42,200 bases of DNA from Alkalinema sp. FACHB-956 (GCF_014697025.1 NZ_JACJRC010000037.1:1-42200); one strand, 5' to 3'; positions 8,847 through 18,646 are shown, counted from the stretch's first letter. Notes: generated from the letters alone by a model not told the origin. A program made the numbers and translations.

Positions 8847-9431
8847 ATGGCATTGCTGGACTGGCTCAATCTGTGGAATGGTATCTTGGGAGGACGTAAC
8901 GGGTTGGGCGGAAATCGACCTGCGTTGCCTTGGCAGAGCCTGAAAGCAAAAATTGCCAATGACCCCTATTACCGATTTCATACCTTAGAAGAAATTAAAC
9001 TAGCCGCTTCCTTGGGCATCCAAATCGATGTCAATATGGCGGGGGTCGATGATTGGCTGCGTTTACCGGGGGTATCCATTCACCAAGCCCGCAGCTTAAC
9101 CCAGTTGGTTGAATCCGGGGTGCAATTTTATTCGTTAGACGATCTAGCCGCCGCCTTGGGGCTGCCCGTGACCCGCTTGCAACCCGTTGCGCCCATTTTG
9201 CGATTTTGCTACTACGAAATGGATTCCCTCGATCGCATTGAGCGACTGGATCCCAATAGTGCCACGATCGAAACCCTGCAACGATTGCCGGGAGTTGGGC
9301 CTGTTCTGGCTCGGGCGATCGTGCGCCATCGTACCTCCCACGGACGCTACCGCAGTTTAGTGGACATGCAACAGCGCCTCAATTTACCAGGTCAGACGAC
9401 AGCCAAACTCATGCACTATCTCAAGTTTTAG
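8847..9431 (+). CDS. Helix-hairpin-helix (ComEA-like) protein
   Basis: A 194-residue protein with two helix-hairpin-helix units: a degenerate one at about 52-107 (IDVNMAGVDDWLRLPGVSIHQARSL and the following helices) and a clear one at about 134-183 (LDPNSATIETLQRLPGVGPVLARAIVRHR...GRYRSLVDMQ). The LPGVGPVLA turn binds DNA backbone in ComEA and relatives. Unlike ComEA it has no clear N-terminal anchor, only a weakly hydrophobic start (MALLDWLNLWNGILGG). DNA binding is likely; a role in DNA uptake is speculation. GAGGA at 8838-8842 precedes ATG 8847. It follows the TM2 gene by 39 bp and converges on the Nudix gene. Confidence 0.85.
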   Translation: MALLDWLNLWNGILGGRNGLGGNRPALPWQSLKAKIANDPYYRFHTLEEIKLAASLGIQIDVNMAGVDDWLRLPGVSIHQARSLTQLVESGVQFYSLDDLAAALGLPVTRLQPVAPILRFCYYEMDSLDRIERLDPNSATIETLQRLPGVGPVLARAIVRHRTSHGRYRSLVDMQQRLNLPGQTTAKLMHYLKF

Positions 9432-9452
9432 GCCAAGGTTGTCTAACGTTTG

Positions 9453-9480
9453 AGGCTAAGGTCGTCAGGCTAAGGTCGTC
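9453..9480. repeat. 14-bp tandem duplication covering the Nudix stop codon
   Basis: AGGCTAAGGTCGTC is repeated at 9453-9466 and 9467-9480. On the minus strand the Nudix gene reads through one copy in frame and stops in the next, because 14 is not a multiple of three. Confidence 0.88.
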
Positions 9481-9920
9481 AGGCCATTGAAGTAATCCTG
9501 GAGTTGGCGACTGTGGTCGTGGGAGAGTTTGCCCGGTGGAATTTCGTCACGGTAAAAGGCTTGTACGTCCATGACTTCCATTTCGTCTAAGGCTTGCATC
9601 TGGCCCACGGCTTCCACTTCCACCACGACACAGATGGAGTGAACCCGTGGATCGCGATCGGGATGGGAATAAACCCCCACCAGCCGTTTGATTTTGGCAA
9701 CTTCCAGTCCCGTTTCTTCCGCCAATTCTCGATGCACCGCTGTGGGCAAATCTTCGCCCCAGTCCACCATGCCCCCCGGCAGCCCCCATTGACCGTTATC
9801 GCGTCGTTTGACCATGACAATGCGCCCGTCCGCAAGCGTTGCAATAATGCTGGTTCCAGTCACGGGGTGACGGAAGATCACTCCCATCACATTTTTGATA
9901 AAGTGCCACAATCGACGCAT
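9465..9920 (-). CDS. Nudix hydrolase
   Basis: A 151-residue cytoplasmic Nudix protein that should hydrolyse a nucleoside diphosphate linked to another group. The Nudix box is complete at about residues 50-72: G-MVDWG-E-DLPTAVH-RELAEETGL, with the metal-binding REXXEE. The preceding KRRDNGQWGLPGG is typical, and the HPDRDPRVHS stretch suggests an ADP-ribose or NADH-type subfamily, but the substrate cannot be assigned. I chose ATG 9920, the only ATG before the core, with AGGAAA 12 nt upstream; the open frame extends to 9965 through unlike residues. The last five residues (LTTLA) come from a 14-bp tandem repeat. It converges on the helix-hairpin-helix gene. Confidence 0.9.
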   Translation of the reverse strand: MRRLWHFIKNVMGVIFRHPVTGTSIIATLADGRIVMVKRRDNGQWGLPGGMVDWGEDLPTAVHRELAEETGLEVAKIKRLVGVYSHPDRDPRVHSICVVVEVEAVGQMQALDEMEVMDVQAFYRDEIPPGKLSHDHSRQLQDYFNGLTTLA

Positions 9921-10239
9921 AGCAATTAGGTTTCCTGATATAGAGCAGACCGAGGAAGTCAACAATGACAGTGTTGAAAAAAGTGTTGAAAAATTAGGAA
10001 TTCCAGACAGTCATGACCCCACAATACTGAAGTTGACAGGATGGGGAGTCCAAAGGGTGCAGCCAAAGGGCTAGCATTCGGACTCATCCCGGCAATTTCT
10101 CTACAATTTTAAGTTCTGGCTTCAATTTTAAGTTCTGGCTTCAGTTCTGGATTGTTTTTAGACCCAGGAACCCTGGAAAACGGCTATTGGTGGATCCTGT
10201 TCAACTTTGGGATCCCAACGACTCACCAGAACAAGCCTT
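9921..10239. other. Repeat-bearing intergenic region
   Basis: No gene seen. It holds a 12-bp duplication (AGTGTTGAAAAA at 9970-9981 and 9982-9993) and a 19-bp duplication (CAATTTTAAGTTCTGGCTT at 10104-10122 and 10123-10141). A CCAGG/CCTGG hairpin (10164-10176) lies downstream of the peroxiredoxin stop on the minus strand and could help termination. Confidence 0.6.
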
Positions 10240-10704
10240 CTAGTCCTCGGGCAAATCATTCAAAACATCGGCTGGGTGGGTTTCTGGCTTAACTTTTTTG
10301 TAGATCTTGAACAACTTGCCCTCCGGATCAATGACAAACGTATTGCGGGTAATACCCATATATTCCTTGCCCATAAACTTTTTCAGGCCATAACTTTCAT
10401 AGGCGGTCGAAACTTGGGCATCGGTATCAACCAGTAAGTGAAATGGAAGGTTGTACTTGGTGATGAATTTGTTGTGATCTTTAGCATCGTTGAGGCTGAC
10501 GCCCAGAATCACCGCATTTTTGCCCTCAAAGGCTGCGTGCTCGTCCCGAAAGGCACAGGCTTCTTTGATACAACCGGGGGTGTTGTCCTTGGGATAGAAG
10601 TACAGAACCACCCATTTGCCCCGCAAGGCATCTAGGGCAATCTCATTGCCAGTTTCGTCCGGTAACACGAAGTTGGGAGCCGGATCTCCGATCGTCAAGG
10701 CCAT
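10240..10704 (-). CDS. prxQ: Peroxiredoxin Q / thiol peroxidase (Bcp family)
   Basis: A thioredoxin-fold peroxidase that reduces hydrogen peroxide and alkyl hydroperoxides with thioredoxin as donor. The 154-residue protein shows PAPNFVLPDETG, then the active-site segment YFYPKDNTPGCIKEAC with peroxidatic Cys45 and resolving Cys50, the five-residue spacing typical of PrxQ, then GVSLNDAKDHNKFITKYNLPF and TFVIDPEGKL. Length is standard. I chose ATG 10704; a GTG three codons earlier (10713) is in frame. No signal peptide is present, so it is cytosolic or thylakoid-associated. It stands alone on the minus strand, upstream of nothing obviously linked, and is expected to defend against photosynthetic oxidants. 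Confidence 0.93.
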   Translation of the reverse strand: MALTIGDPAPNFVLPDETGNEIALDALRGKWVVLYFYPKDNTPGCIKEACAFRDEHAAFEGKNAVILGVSLNDAKDHNKFITKYNLPFHLLVDTDAQVSTAYESYGLKKFMGKEYMGITRNTFVIDPEGKLFKIYKKVKPETHPADVLNDLPED

Positions 10705-10865
10705 GGGGTTCACTCAAACATCAATTTGCAATCCCCTACCATACTGCGATCGGGGGGTTCATTTAAAGAGGTCAAACCTGCCGCTGAATTTTCTACTATC
10801 GAAATTAGAAAAAACCCGCGCGTTGGCGTGCAAACTCCGTTGTAGGTGCTCGGTGGCGCTATGAC

Positions 10866-11912
10866 CTAGGGCGCGATCGACAGTGGAATGCCAAACTCAT
10901 CCAGTTGTTCAGCCTTAGCCCGATCGAGCACCGTCCACACCTCAGACAGTAGGTCATCTAGCCCTAACCGACTGACCGCCGAAATCTGAAACACTTTCCC
11001 TTGGGTGAGTTCAGTGAATTGAGCCGCCAGATCAGCTAGCATCGGATCCTCTGGGTCAAAGGCATCCAGCTTATTCAAAGCAACAATTTGGGGCCGATTG
11101 GCCAAACCTCGACCGTAGGCCAGCAGTTCATCCTGGATGGTGTGATAAGCCGCGATCGGATCCTCAGCAGTGGCATCAATCAAATGCAACAACACCCGCG
11201 TCCGTTCCACATGGCGCAAAAAGTCGTGCCCTAAACCAATCCCCGCATGGGCTCCTTCCACCAGTCCGGGAATATCGGCAAACACTGTCCCATCCCCCGT
11301 CGGTTTGCGGACGACGCCTAGGTTGGGAATCAGCGTCGTGAAGGGGTAGTCAGCAATTTTAGGCCGCGCTGCTGAAAGCGCCGAAATCAGCGTCGATTTG
11401 CCCGCGTTGGGCAGACCAATAATGCCCACTTCTGCTAACAGCTTTAACTCCAAGCGCAGGAGCCGTTGTTCACCTTCCCGTCCGGGTTGGGCCTTATCAG
11501 GGGCACGGTTATGGTTGGTTAAAAAGCAAGCATTTCCGAGGCCGCCCTTGCCCCCCGCTGCGACCAGGAGCGTTTGTCCGGAGGTCGTCAAATCACCGAT
11601 TAACTCTCCCGTCTCCGCGTCAAAGACCATCGTGCCGCAGGGCACTTCAATGATGCGATCGTCGCCGGACGCGCCCGTGCACTTATTGGTTCCCCCCCGC
11701 TTGCCATCTTCGCCCTTAATCAGTCGCTGGTACTGGAAGTCCAACAGCGTTTGCAAATTTTCCACGGCCTTGAGCACCACATCGCCGCCATTGCCGCCAT
11801 TGCCGCCCGATGGCCCTCCCGCTGGCACGTATTTTTCCCGGCGGAAGGACACCATGCCATCGCCACCGTTACCCGCGATTACTTGAATTTGTGCCTGATC
11901 GATGAACTGCAT
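10866..11912 (-). CDS. obg: Obg family GTPase
   Basis: A ribosome-associated GTPase involved in large-subunit assembly and stress control. The 348-residue protein has the glycine-rich Obg fold (residues 1-158: [35 protein letters not shown]) and a G domain with G1 [10 protein letters not shown]2/G3 region [11 protein letters not shown] and [10 protein letters not shown], and G4 NKLD. It stops shortly after the G domain, as usual in cyanobacteria, without the C-terminal OCT domain of some firmicutes. I chose ATG 11912 ([11 protein letters not shown]) because every Obg starts at this motif; the open frame continues 51 codons further to a TTG at 12065 through unrelated sequence. It follows the GH10-like gene on the same strand after 206 bp. 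Confidence 0.95.
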   Translation of the reverse strand: MQFIDQAQIQVIAGNGGDGMVSFRREKYVPAGGPSGGNGGNGGDVVLKAVENLQTLLDFQYQRLIKGEDGKRGGTNKCTGASGDDRIIEVPCGTMVFDAETGELIGDLTTSGQTLLVAAGGKGGLGNACFLTNHNRAPDKAQPGREGEQRLLRLELKLLAEVGIIGLPNAGKSTLISALSAARPKIADYPFTTLIPNLGVVRKPTGDGTVFADIPGLVEGAHAGIGLGHDFLRHVERTRVLLHLIDATAEDPIAAYHTIQDELLAYGRGLANRPQIVALNKLDAFDPEDPMLADLAAQFTELTQGKVFQISAVSRLGLDDLLSEVWTVLDRAKAEQLDEFGIPLSIAP

Positions 11913-12118
11913 AGGGCTGCCTGAGAAATGAGCGATCGCAAAACTGACGCCTGCAAAAAAGCCTGAAAAAACGTTAAGCCTGCCAGCAGGGGAAAGCGCT
12001 TGTAAATTTTGCAAATCCCCATTATAAGACTTGCGTTGCACCTCCGCACCGAGATAGCCCGACAAATCAGGGATGGCTGCTGAACCGCAGGGATGACTGC
12101 TAAATCGCTGGAAATCCG

Positions 12119-13795
12119 CTAAAACTGCCGCGATCGGCAGAATTTTCGATCGCGATCGGACTCCGGTTCCTGCCAGGAGAAGGCAAAGTGACTCACGGTA
12201 TCTGCCTGGGGAAAAATCCGGCGGATCTCTTGCATTTGGACTTCCAGCGGGGGACGGTTACTGATGGATTGCTGCCAAATGCCTGCCAACACAGGTTTGA
12301 CGATGCTGCGGTTTATCGACATGTCTAGGGTCCGTTGTACCTGGGCTGTAATGCAGTTGGATTCCCCACAGGTGGCGTAGGACATGGCATGACGCTCAAT
12401 ATTTTCGGGAAAGCGATCCCACGGTTGCAAGCGGGAATCATAGCCCCGACTAACGGTTTGGTTAGCATCCGGGAAAAAGACGGCTCCGGTGGGAATTCCA
12501 GCCTGTTGTGCCGCATTACTTGCGAGGACGAGGTAATCAACCACCCCCTGCATGGCATGGCCTACGGATAATCGCCACAATTCGTTCTGCAATAGGGTTT
12601 GGCGTTGACTGAGGGGGAGTGTGTTTTCTTGGGGATTGGCCGATCGACCGTGCCAGAGCGGGGGATCCGTTTCCTGGGGATAGCGGCGATCGACCTCTTG
12701 CAGATCGCTGGCCGTAATGCCGCCTTGCTGAAGGTAGCGATCGATTAAATCGCGGCCTTTATTATTAAGTGCCCTTTGCAAAATGGCCGTGCGCGATGCC
12801 TCGCCATAGATCCAAAGATCGCGCACGTCGTTGGCGACGGAATCCTTGCCCCGTCCTTTGGGATAGCGAATGTAGTCGAACAACATGCCATCGGGCTTGC
12901 GCTTGGCCACTTCCTGCACCATAGCTAGGTAATCCTGCCGCAGGGTGGGATGGTAAGGATCAGCAAAGGCTTCGTCGGGGTTAAAGGTGTTATTCAGTTC
13001 CTTGGTGGCCAAATTGGTCTCGATCGTGGTTTGTCCCCGACCATTCACCGCGATCGTGCCCCGTTTTTCCAGCTTAGTCACATAGGGATAGCCCACATTC
13101 AAGCTGAACATCCAGGCGTACACCTTGAGGCCCCGTTGCCGCCCCTTACGAATCACCTCCGCTAATAGATCCACCTGATCCTGCCCCGGTGTTTGGATCA
13201 TGGATTGCCAAGCAGTCCGGTTACTTGCCTTGGGCAGCAGAACTTGGCCATTAAAAAAGGTCTCGACGTAAACCTGGTTATACCCCCGATCGACAATGCG
13301 ATCTAACACCGCTTCAATCGCGCCCGATCGGGTATCGCAAGGATATAACCGCAGCCAAATACCTTGATTGCGCAACCAGTTCTGTTGGCGGCACTGGCGC
13401 AGATGCTCGGCATGTTGCTGGGTTACTTCGTCATAACGCCGTTGGCTATCGCGATCGCCCTTCATTGCCTGGGCCCGCAGTGCATCCTTTTGCTCAATTT
13501 CCTGGGTGGTTTGTTGGCAGTAGGGCAGAAAGGGCTGAGCCTTAGGTGGGGCTGTACGGGCGATCGGAGGCTTTGCGATTGAAGCATTCGCGATCGGAGT
13601 CTGTCTAGCTTCCACTGCGATCGGGGTAGCTGTTTGTCCTTGGGCCATGGTTGGACTCATCCATAGACCTTGGCTCAATAGACTAGTCAGCGCCAACCCG
13701 CGTCCTACTTGTAAGCCAAGCTGCAACCTGTTTGCTGGGGGACTGATTTTCAGGTTCCGATTCAGGTTTCGAACAGTTCTGTTATTCCACACCAT
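12119..13795 (-). CDS. GH10-like (GHL10/DUF187) glycosidase, exported
   Basis: A 558-residue protein of the putative glycosyl-hydrolase-10-like family found in cyanobacterial envelopes. The N-terminus has a basic stretch and a hydrophobic segment ([23 protein letters not shown]), read as a signal peptide or anchor, then a Pro/Ala-rich linker. The TIM-barrel region starts near residue 145 ([39 protein letters not shown]), with [12 protein letters not shown] and [13 protein letters not shown], the latter typical of the family, and a long insertion before the last strands ([13 protein letters not shown]). Substrate is unknown; cell-wall or exopolysaccharide is a guess. It starts at ATG 13795 and is followed by the Obg gene. 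The family call is fairly secure, the activity is inferred. Confidence 0.82.
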   Translation of the reverse strand: MVWNNRTVRNLNRNLKISPPANRLQLGLQVGRGLALTSLLSQGLWMSPTMAQGQTATPIAVEARQTPIANASIAKPPIARTAPPKAQPFLPYCQQTTQEIEQKDALRAQAMKGDRDSQRRYDEVTQQHAEHLRQCRQQNWLRNQGIWLRLYPCDTRSGAIEAVLDRIVDRGYNQVYVETFFNGQVLLPKASNRTAWQSMIQTPGQDQVDLLAEVIRKGRQRGLKVYAWMFSLNVGYPYVTKLEKRGTIAVNGRGQTTIETNLATKELNNTFNPDEAFADPYHPTLRQDYLAMVQEVAKRKPDGMLFDYIRYPKGRGKDSVANDVRDLWIYGEASRTAILQRALNNKGRDLIDRYLQQGGITASDLQEVDRRYPQETDPPLWHGRSANPQENTLPLSQRQTLLQNELWRLSVGHAMQGVVDYLVLASNAAQQAGIPTGAVFFPDANQTVSRGYDSRLQPWDRFPENIERHAMSYATCGESNCITAQVQRTLDMSINRSIVKPVLAGIWQQSISNRPPLEVQMQEIRRIFPQADTVSHFAFSWQEPESDRDRKFCRSRQF

Positions 13796-13951
13796 GCTTT
13801 CAGCAATCCTTCCATCACCAAAAAGTCTGACTTCCTTGCCCTGCCCTAGGGTTCCCCAACGGGCATTTTGCTGCCACTGGATTCTCTGGCCGATCGATAC
13901 ATTCCGGGAAATTTAGCCCCAGCGCTAGATAACTGATGCGCCTCTCCCACG

Positions 13952-14026
13952 GAGTTGAACACTGTCAAACACGAGTGTCAAACACTGTTGAACACTGAGC
14001 TGAGCTGAGCAGTATGTTGAGCTCAG
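13952..14026. repeat. Repeat and inverted-repeat cluster between two genes
   Basis: GTTGAACACTG occurs at 13954-13964 and 13988-13998, TCAAACAC occurs twice in between, and GCTGAG/CTCAGC arms follow toward 14026. The array lies just past the 3' end of the dipeptidase gene on its transcript and could fold as a terminator, but there is no T-run. Confidence 0.55.
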
Positions 14027-14030
14027 CACC

Positions 14031-14747
14031 TCACGCTGCATCAGGGACCCGGCCATAACACGCAACGACATGGCGACTCGGATCCTCCCGCTGACTGAGC
14101 CATGCCCACAGTTGATCGCCCCAGGAGAAATGCCACCACTCATGGTAGTGCCGTTGAAATCCGGCTTGGCGCATGACGTAGTTCAGCAGTTGCCGATGGG
14201 TATCATAACGCTCTGCTGAAGCATCGGGTAACCCCACATAGTGATCTGGGTACGATCGCGGCGAGATTTCATCGATCGCAGAGCCCATGTCGATGACCTG
14301 TCCAGTTTCGTCCACCAACGTGAGATCGATCGCGGCTCCGGTGCTGTGGGGCGGGGGGGTGAGGGGGTTGGGATTGGGCATGGCCCAAAACTGATAGACC
14401 TGCTGGAGGGCTTCGGTACGTTGGGCATCGGTTAGGGAGGCGATCGCCCAGCCCTGTTTTGCCAGCACCTCCTGCAAGGTGTAGTCCACCATAAACTGCT
14501 GCACGGCAATCGGACGGTAGGCGTCAAAGATTTGCAGTCGCCAACCAGGCTTGAGTTGCTGTAAACACTGCTGGGCTTGAATCAGTCGATCTCGCACCCC
14601 TTGCCGCACGGAAAACGGTGAGCGATCGCCATAGGGAGCCCCCAGTTTTGCGTAGGGATGGGGATCCACCAAACAAAAAGTCTGGTGATCCAACGTCACC
14701 AGGGGCTCATGGCATTCTGCAATCGAAATACGTTGGTAGGGTTTCAT
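14031..14747 (-). CDS. D-alanyl-D-alanine dipeptidase (VanX/DdpX-type, M15D)
   Basis: A zinc dipeptidase that splits D-Ala-D-Ala. The 238-residue protein has the VanX-like catalytic set: DAYRP with Arg78, PHSTGAAIDLTL giving zinc ligands His134 and Asp141, and HEWWHFSWG giving catalytic Glu203 and zinc ligand His206. In VanX the matching residues are R71, H116, D123, E181 and H184, so spacing is consistent. There is no signal peptide, which fits a cytoplasmic turnover role. No VanA/VanH/VanRS partners are nearby, so vancomycin resistance is unlikely; peptide recycling is a better guess. I chose ATG 14747. The frame extends to a TTG at 14786 with no ribosome binding site. Confidence 0.9.
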   Translation of the reverse strand: MKPYQRISIAECHEPLVTLDHQTFCLVDPHPYAKLGAPYGDRSPFSVRQGVRDRLIQAQQCLQQLKPGWRLQIFDAYRPIAVQQFMVDYTLQEVLAKQGWAIASLTDAQRTEALQQVYQFWAMPNPNPLTPPPHSTGAAIDLTLVDETGQVIDMGSAIDEISPRSYPDHYVGLPDASAERYDTHRQLLNYVMRQAGFQRHYHEWWHFSWGDQLWAWLSQREDPSRHVVACYGRVPDAA

Positions 14748-15472
14748 CGCGACAGAAGGCAAAGTTTCCAAGGTTGAAGTTCCCAAGGCTATAGGTTACA
14801 GGGATTCGCCAAATTTGCCGCTTTTTGTTTGATCCTTCACAGTCCAAACACCTCTGTAGCCCCAAAAGACTAGCCCAACCGCCCGATCGCGCTCCGCCGA
14901 GCAATCTCCAGATTTGTAACACTTCAGTGTGCCGCCTCTCCTGAGCAGCAGATTTCCCAAAAATGGATTGTCCGATTCGTGATTAACAAAATCAGGGATT
15001 GACCAAATTAATGATCTACAAAATTTTAGTAATCTACAAAATGAGTTGTAATCCTTTGCTTCATCTTGTCTTTGTTAATAATACGATCGAATCACGCTAT
15101 TTCAGTGAATTCAACTAAGCTAATTTTAGTAATTTTTTACTTTCTAGACCAACACGATTTCTAGATCAAAAAATCTAAGTATAAATTGGGATTTTAGACC
15201 CTAAAAATAATCATTTTTATGAATTAATTGATTGATATATCCGAGTAAATACATATTCAGTATCCATATATTCAGGGTGACATTTTGTCATTAAAACTCA
15301 GTACGATCGAGCCCTAGGAACGATCGTGTATTTTGCAAGTGAAATCTTTGCGATTTTTCCGAATTGCCTTCTCTTTGATTTGTATTCGTTGCTCACACAA
15401 AGCTCCCCGCCCCCGTTCTGACATGAATTTGAGTTCAATTACATCTTCTTGCAATAGCTAATTCAACCCATC
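14748..15472. other. AT-rich gene-free region before the FG-GAP gene
   Basis: About 0.7 kb without a gene, clearly richer in A+T than its neighbours from about 14980 to 15300. It holds the divergent promoters of the dipeptidase and FG-GAP genes. A palindromic stretch at 15303-15327 has arms ACGATCG and CGATCGT around a central CCTAGG, and could be an operator or a transcript hairpin. Short repeats of AATCTACAAAA occur near 15010-15050. Confidence 0.55.
15303..15327. promoter_or_regulatory. Palindrome upstream of the FG-GAP gene
   Basis: ACGATCG (15303-15309) and CGATCGT (15321-15327) are perfect inverted arms, with CCTAGG in the loop. The centre is about 160 bp upstream of the ATG at 15473. 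The arms are HIP1-like, so chance is a real alternative. Confidence 0.3.
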
Positions 15473-18400
15473 ATGACAAATTTTACACTGAGTTCTAAAG
15501 TTCCTAATCTCTCTCAGATGAAGCTGAAAGGAAAAGTTCAACCCACCTTTGTTGATCTAGATGGAGATGGAATTTTAGATGTTTTGATTGGTTCGAATGA
15601 TGGTACTCCTGGAGTCAAATGGAATTATTACGCCAGTGGTACACAGTACGCAGAAAACACATTTTCACTGTTTAACAGTGCTGCAAATATTACCTTTTCA
15701 GATGTAGATGGTGATGGCGATCAGGATGCAGTTGGGGTCGCTCAAAATGGGGGGCTGTTATTCTACCGCAATGATGGACGGGGCAAATTTACCAACCTAA
15801 CGGGGAGTAGTAATCCCTTCAATAACCTCTCTGTCGGGGTTGGCTCACAATTGACCTTTGTGAATGGCACCTTAATTGCCACCAGTACGAGTGGGGCGGT
15901 ACAGCAGTTTTCTTTGCAAGATACGCCGGTGTGGAGCACCAGAGCGGTTTGGACACTTGCAGGACGCTTTACAATGCCTGTCCTGACGTACGTTAAGCAA
16001 TGGAGATCGGGGGGCGGTTTTGATTTGGCAGGCATTAATTTTGGAGCTAATGCCCGCCCCACCTTTGTTGATTTCGATCAGGATGGGGATCTGGATATTG
16101 TCGTAGGGGGCGAGGATGGCAAAATCCGCTACTACGAAAGCTACAAAGGCAAGTTTTACCAAATGCAGGAAAAGTTCAATCCGTTTCGCAAGATTAACTT
16201 GGGGAATCGGTTGAACGCGAGTCCCACGATCGTTGACATTGATGGTAACGGTACGCTGGATTTAATGATTGGCAAAGGTGATGGCACGATCGAGCAATAT
16301 CGCGATATGGTGGCGCAGTTCTACCGTCCGATCGCAAAATTGCCTAAGTTTTCCCTAGCCTTGGGCACCTATGAGTTTTCCTATCGTAACGGCTGGAAAA
16401 GCTTTAACCGTGAACCGCGTCAAATGGCGGATATCAATGGGGATGGCTTAGCGGATATCGTTGGGTTTGGGTCTGGTGGGGTCTATGTGGCCTTGTCTAG
16501 AGGGGATGGAAGTTTCTCCAGTGCTTACCGGGCAACCTATGAGTTTGGCAACGGCGACAGAGAATGGCCTAGTTTCGATCGCTATCCTCGCTTCATGGCC
16601 GATGTCAACAGAGACGGACGTGCGGATATCGTTGGCTTTGGTTGGGATGGGGTGTATGTCTCCTTAGCGAATACCCAGGGGAAATTTAACCCATCCTATA
16701 AAGCATCCAATGAGTTTAGCTATACCAGTGGATGGCGGAGTTTTGAGGCGTTCCCTCGCCAAGTTGCTGATGTGAATGGTGACGGATACGTAGATTTAAT
16801 TGGCTTTGGTGAGGCTGGAACGTATGTTTCCCTTGGACAAAGCAATGGTCGATTTGCCAACGCGAAAGCAGCCTCCTTTGAATTCAGTTGGAATAATGGC
16901 TGGCGTGGTTTCGATCGGTGTCCCCGCCAGATGGCGGATGTGAATGGCGATGGTCGTGCGGATATTGTTGGCTTTGGGGATGGTGGTACCTATGTTGCTT
17001 TGGGCAAAGTCGATGGAACCTTTGCGAATGCTCAATTAGCAACCTCGTGGTTTGGAAATGGCAGCAGACAGTGGCCTAGTTTCGGTCGCTATCCCCGGCA
17101 ACTGGGGGATATCAATGGCGATGGACGGGCCGATATTGTTGGGTTTGGCTGGGATGGAGTCTACGTCGCCCTAGGGCAATTGGATGGGACGTTTATGGTA
17201 CCGCACCAATACGACTCGTTCAAAGAATTCTCCTACAGAGCGGGAGGATGGTCTAGTTTTGATCAGTATCCTCGACAGATTGCTGACGTGAATGGCGATG
17301 GCCTCGCAGATATTGTTGGATTTGGCTACGATGCAGTTCTGGTGGGCGTTAATAAAACACCACAGATTCCGAGGAATGCTGACTTATTATTTGAACTAGA
17401 TTTTCAAACTACTGGGCAGGGCATTTTTGGCAATCAGACAGCCCGGTATGCTTATAGTGGTGGGATTAATCCGATCGGATGGGACTATAGCAAAGAATAC
17501 AGTTTTGGCGAAGTGGCCGGATTCGATTTGGGCAGTGTCAAAGCAGGAACTGACGGTAAGTTTGGTGTCAGCTATGGCTACAATCTGGATTTGGGTTCTC
17601 TGAATGCCTCATTACCAATTCAAACGTGGTTTGATTTACCAGATGATATTCGGGCGGGTCAAACCATTACTCTGAAATCGGGTTATAACCTCAAGGAAAC
17701 CGCGAGTTTTTCGACGACTGCCCCACAGTTGCAAGCCTATTTTGATTTTCTCTGTGAACTGTATCTGGGTGCTTCGCTCAAGGTCTTGGGCAGAGAGATG
17801 GTGCCGACACCCTACCAACCCATCGATATTAATGAATCTTTCTCCCTAAGAGTTGACAGCACTAAGTCTTGGTCAGCGAATATGGATGATAAGCATGAGA
17901 CTAAGACCAAGTACTTCTCTGGTAGTTATACCCAACCGGGCTTAGCGAGCATCACGATCGCAGGGCCAAAAGATGGCACACAAGGTGTGGTCGCGAACGC
18001 CACTTCACTTTTTGGCAGTTCTAACAACACCATTCTTAAAGCCAATATCGACCTCGATCGCTTATTAGGCGAGATCTTGGATAAGAGTAGTAATCCCTAT
18101 GCCAAAGCAGTAGCCAAGTTTCTGGAATACATTGAGGGGAGTGTCAGTGGCTCTTTTGCTAATGTTAGTGCCATGGCGGAGTGGAATCTCTTTGATGTAG
18201 AATTCGCCAATGATTTGGCAATTCGGAGTAACATCGATCTATTTGCCAATAACTTAGTTGGGACACTCTTTTTGGAAGATGGGACACGTCAGGCATTCCA
18301 GGTGGGGCAAGATCTTACCTTTAACGTGGGATCTGATGTGAATGGTGATGGCTTTATTAACATGAATGCTATCGTCAACTTGAATGCTAGTGTCCGGAAC

Positions 18401-18646
18401 AAGACCTCACTGACTTACCAAGGGGCTATCGAAATGCAAGCGTTGAGCGCCAAAGTTACTGTTGAGACTGATTGGGGGGCGTTAGGGAGCACTTCAGACA
18501 GTGTTGGCTTTGGGCCTGTCTGGAGAGATCGAGTCAACCTCCCAGGTTTGAGTGCGGCAACGGATCTGTACAACAACACATTTGCATTGGGTGGCTTGAA
18601 CAGTCAGTCCTTTAGCTTTGCCGTCGCTGTGGGGAATCGAGCTTAG
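15473..18646 (+). CDS. Large FG-GAP/VCBS repeat protein
   Basis: A 1057-residue protein, probably secreted or on the cell surface, built of calcium-binding FG-GAP/VCBS blades. Residues about 25-290 hold four degenerate units (VDLDGDGILDVLIG, SDVDGDGDQDAVG, VDFDQDGDLDIVVGG, VDIDGNGTLDLMIG). Residues about 296-629 hold six regular units of about 57 residues, each with PRQxADxNGDGxADIVGFGxxGVYVAL, consistent with a propeller. The C-terminal 430 residues (from RNADLLFELDF) have no domain I recognise; they are beta-rich with repeated DVNGDGFINMN-like calcium loops. No N-terminal signal peptide is visible, so type I secretion by a C-terminal signal is possible but unproven. ATG 15473 has no clear ribosome binding site. 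It is a single-gene unit ending at a strong hairpin. Confidence 0.82.
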   Translation: MTNFTLSSKVPNLSQMKLKGKVQPTFVDLDGDGILDVLIGSNDGTPGVKWNYYASGTQYAENTFSLFNSAANITFSDVDGDGDQDAVGVAQNGGLLFYRNDGRGKFTNLTGSSNPFNNLSVGVGSQLTFVNGTLIATSTSGAVQQFSLQDTPVWSTRAVWTLAGRFTMPVLTYVKQWRSGGGFDLAGINFGANARPTFVDFDQDGDLDIVVGGEDGKIRYYESYKGKFYQMQEKFNPFRKINLGNRLNASPTIVDIDGNGTLDLMIGKGDGTIEQYRDMVAQFYRPIAKLPKFSLALGTYEFSYRNGWKSFNREPRQMADINGDGLADIVGFGSGGVYVALSRGDGSFSSAYRATYEFGNGDREWPSFDRYPRFMADVNRDGRADIVGFGWDGVYVSLANTQGKFNPSYKASNEFSYTSGWRSFEAFPRQVADVNGDGYVDLIGFGEAGTYVSLGQSNGRFANAKAASFEFSWNNGWRGFDRCPRQMADVNGDGRADIVGFGDGGTYVALGKVDGTFANAQLATSWFGNGSRQWPSFGRYPRQLGDINGDGRADIVGFGWDGVYVALGQLDGTFMVPHQYDSFKEFSYRAGGWSSFDQYPRQIADVNGDGLADIVGFGYDAVLVGVNKTPQIPRNADLLFELDFQTTGQGIFGNQTARYAYSGGINPIGWDYSKEYSFGEVAGFDLGSVKAGTDGKFGVSYGYNLDLGSLNASLPIQTWFDLPDDIRAGQTITLKSGYNLKETASFSTTAPQLQAYFDFLCELYLGASLKVLGREMVPTPYQPIDINESFSLRVDSTKSWSANMDDKHETKTKYFSGSYTQPGLASITIAGPKDGTQGVVANATSLFGSSNNTILKANIDLDRLLGEILDKSSNPYAKAVAKFLEYIEGSVSGSFANVSAMAEWNLFDVEFANDLAIRSNIDLFANNLVGTLFLEDGTRQAFQVGQDLTFNVGSDVNGDGFINMNAIVNLNASVRNKTSLTYQGAIEMQALSAKVTVETDWGALGSTSDSVGFGPVWRDRVNLPGLSAATDLYNNTFALGGLNSQSFSFAVAVGNRA

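Noticed and set aside
14031-14747. Vancomycin resistance gene cluster
   Set aside because: Only the VanX-type dipeptidase is present; no VanA, VanH, VanR or VanS neighbours.
15473-18646. RTX toxin
   Set aside because: The calcium loops are of FG-GAP/VCBS type (DxNGDG...), not the GGxGxDxUx nonapeptides of RTX proteins, and no secretion genes are adjacent.
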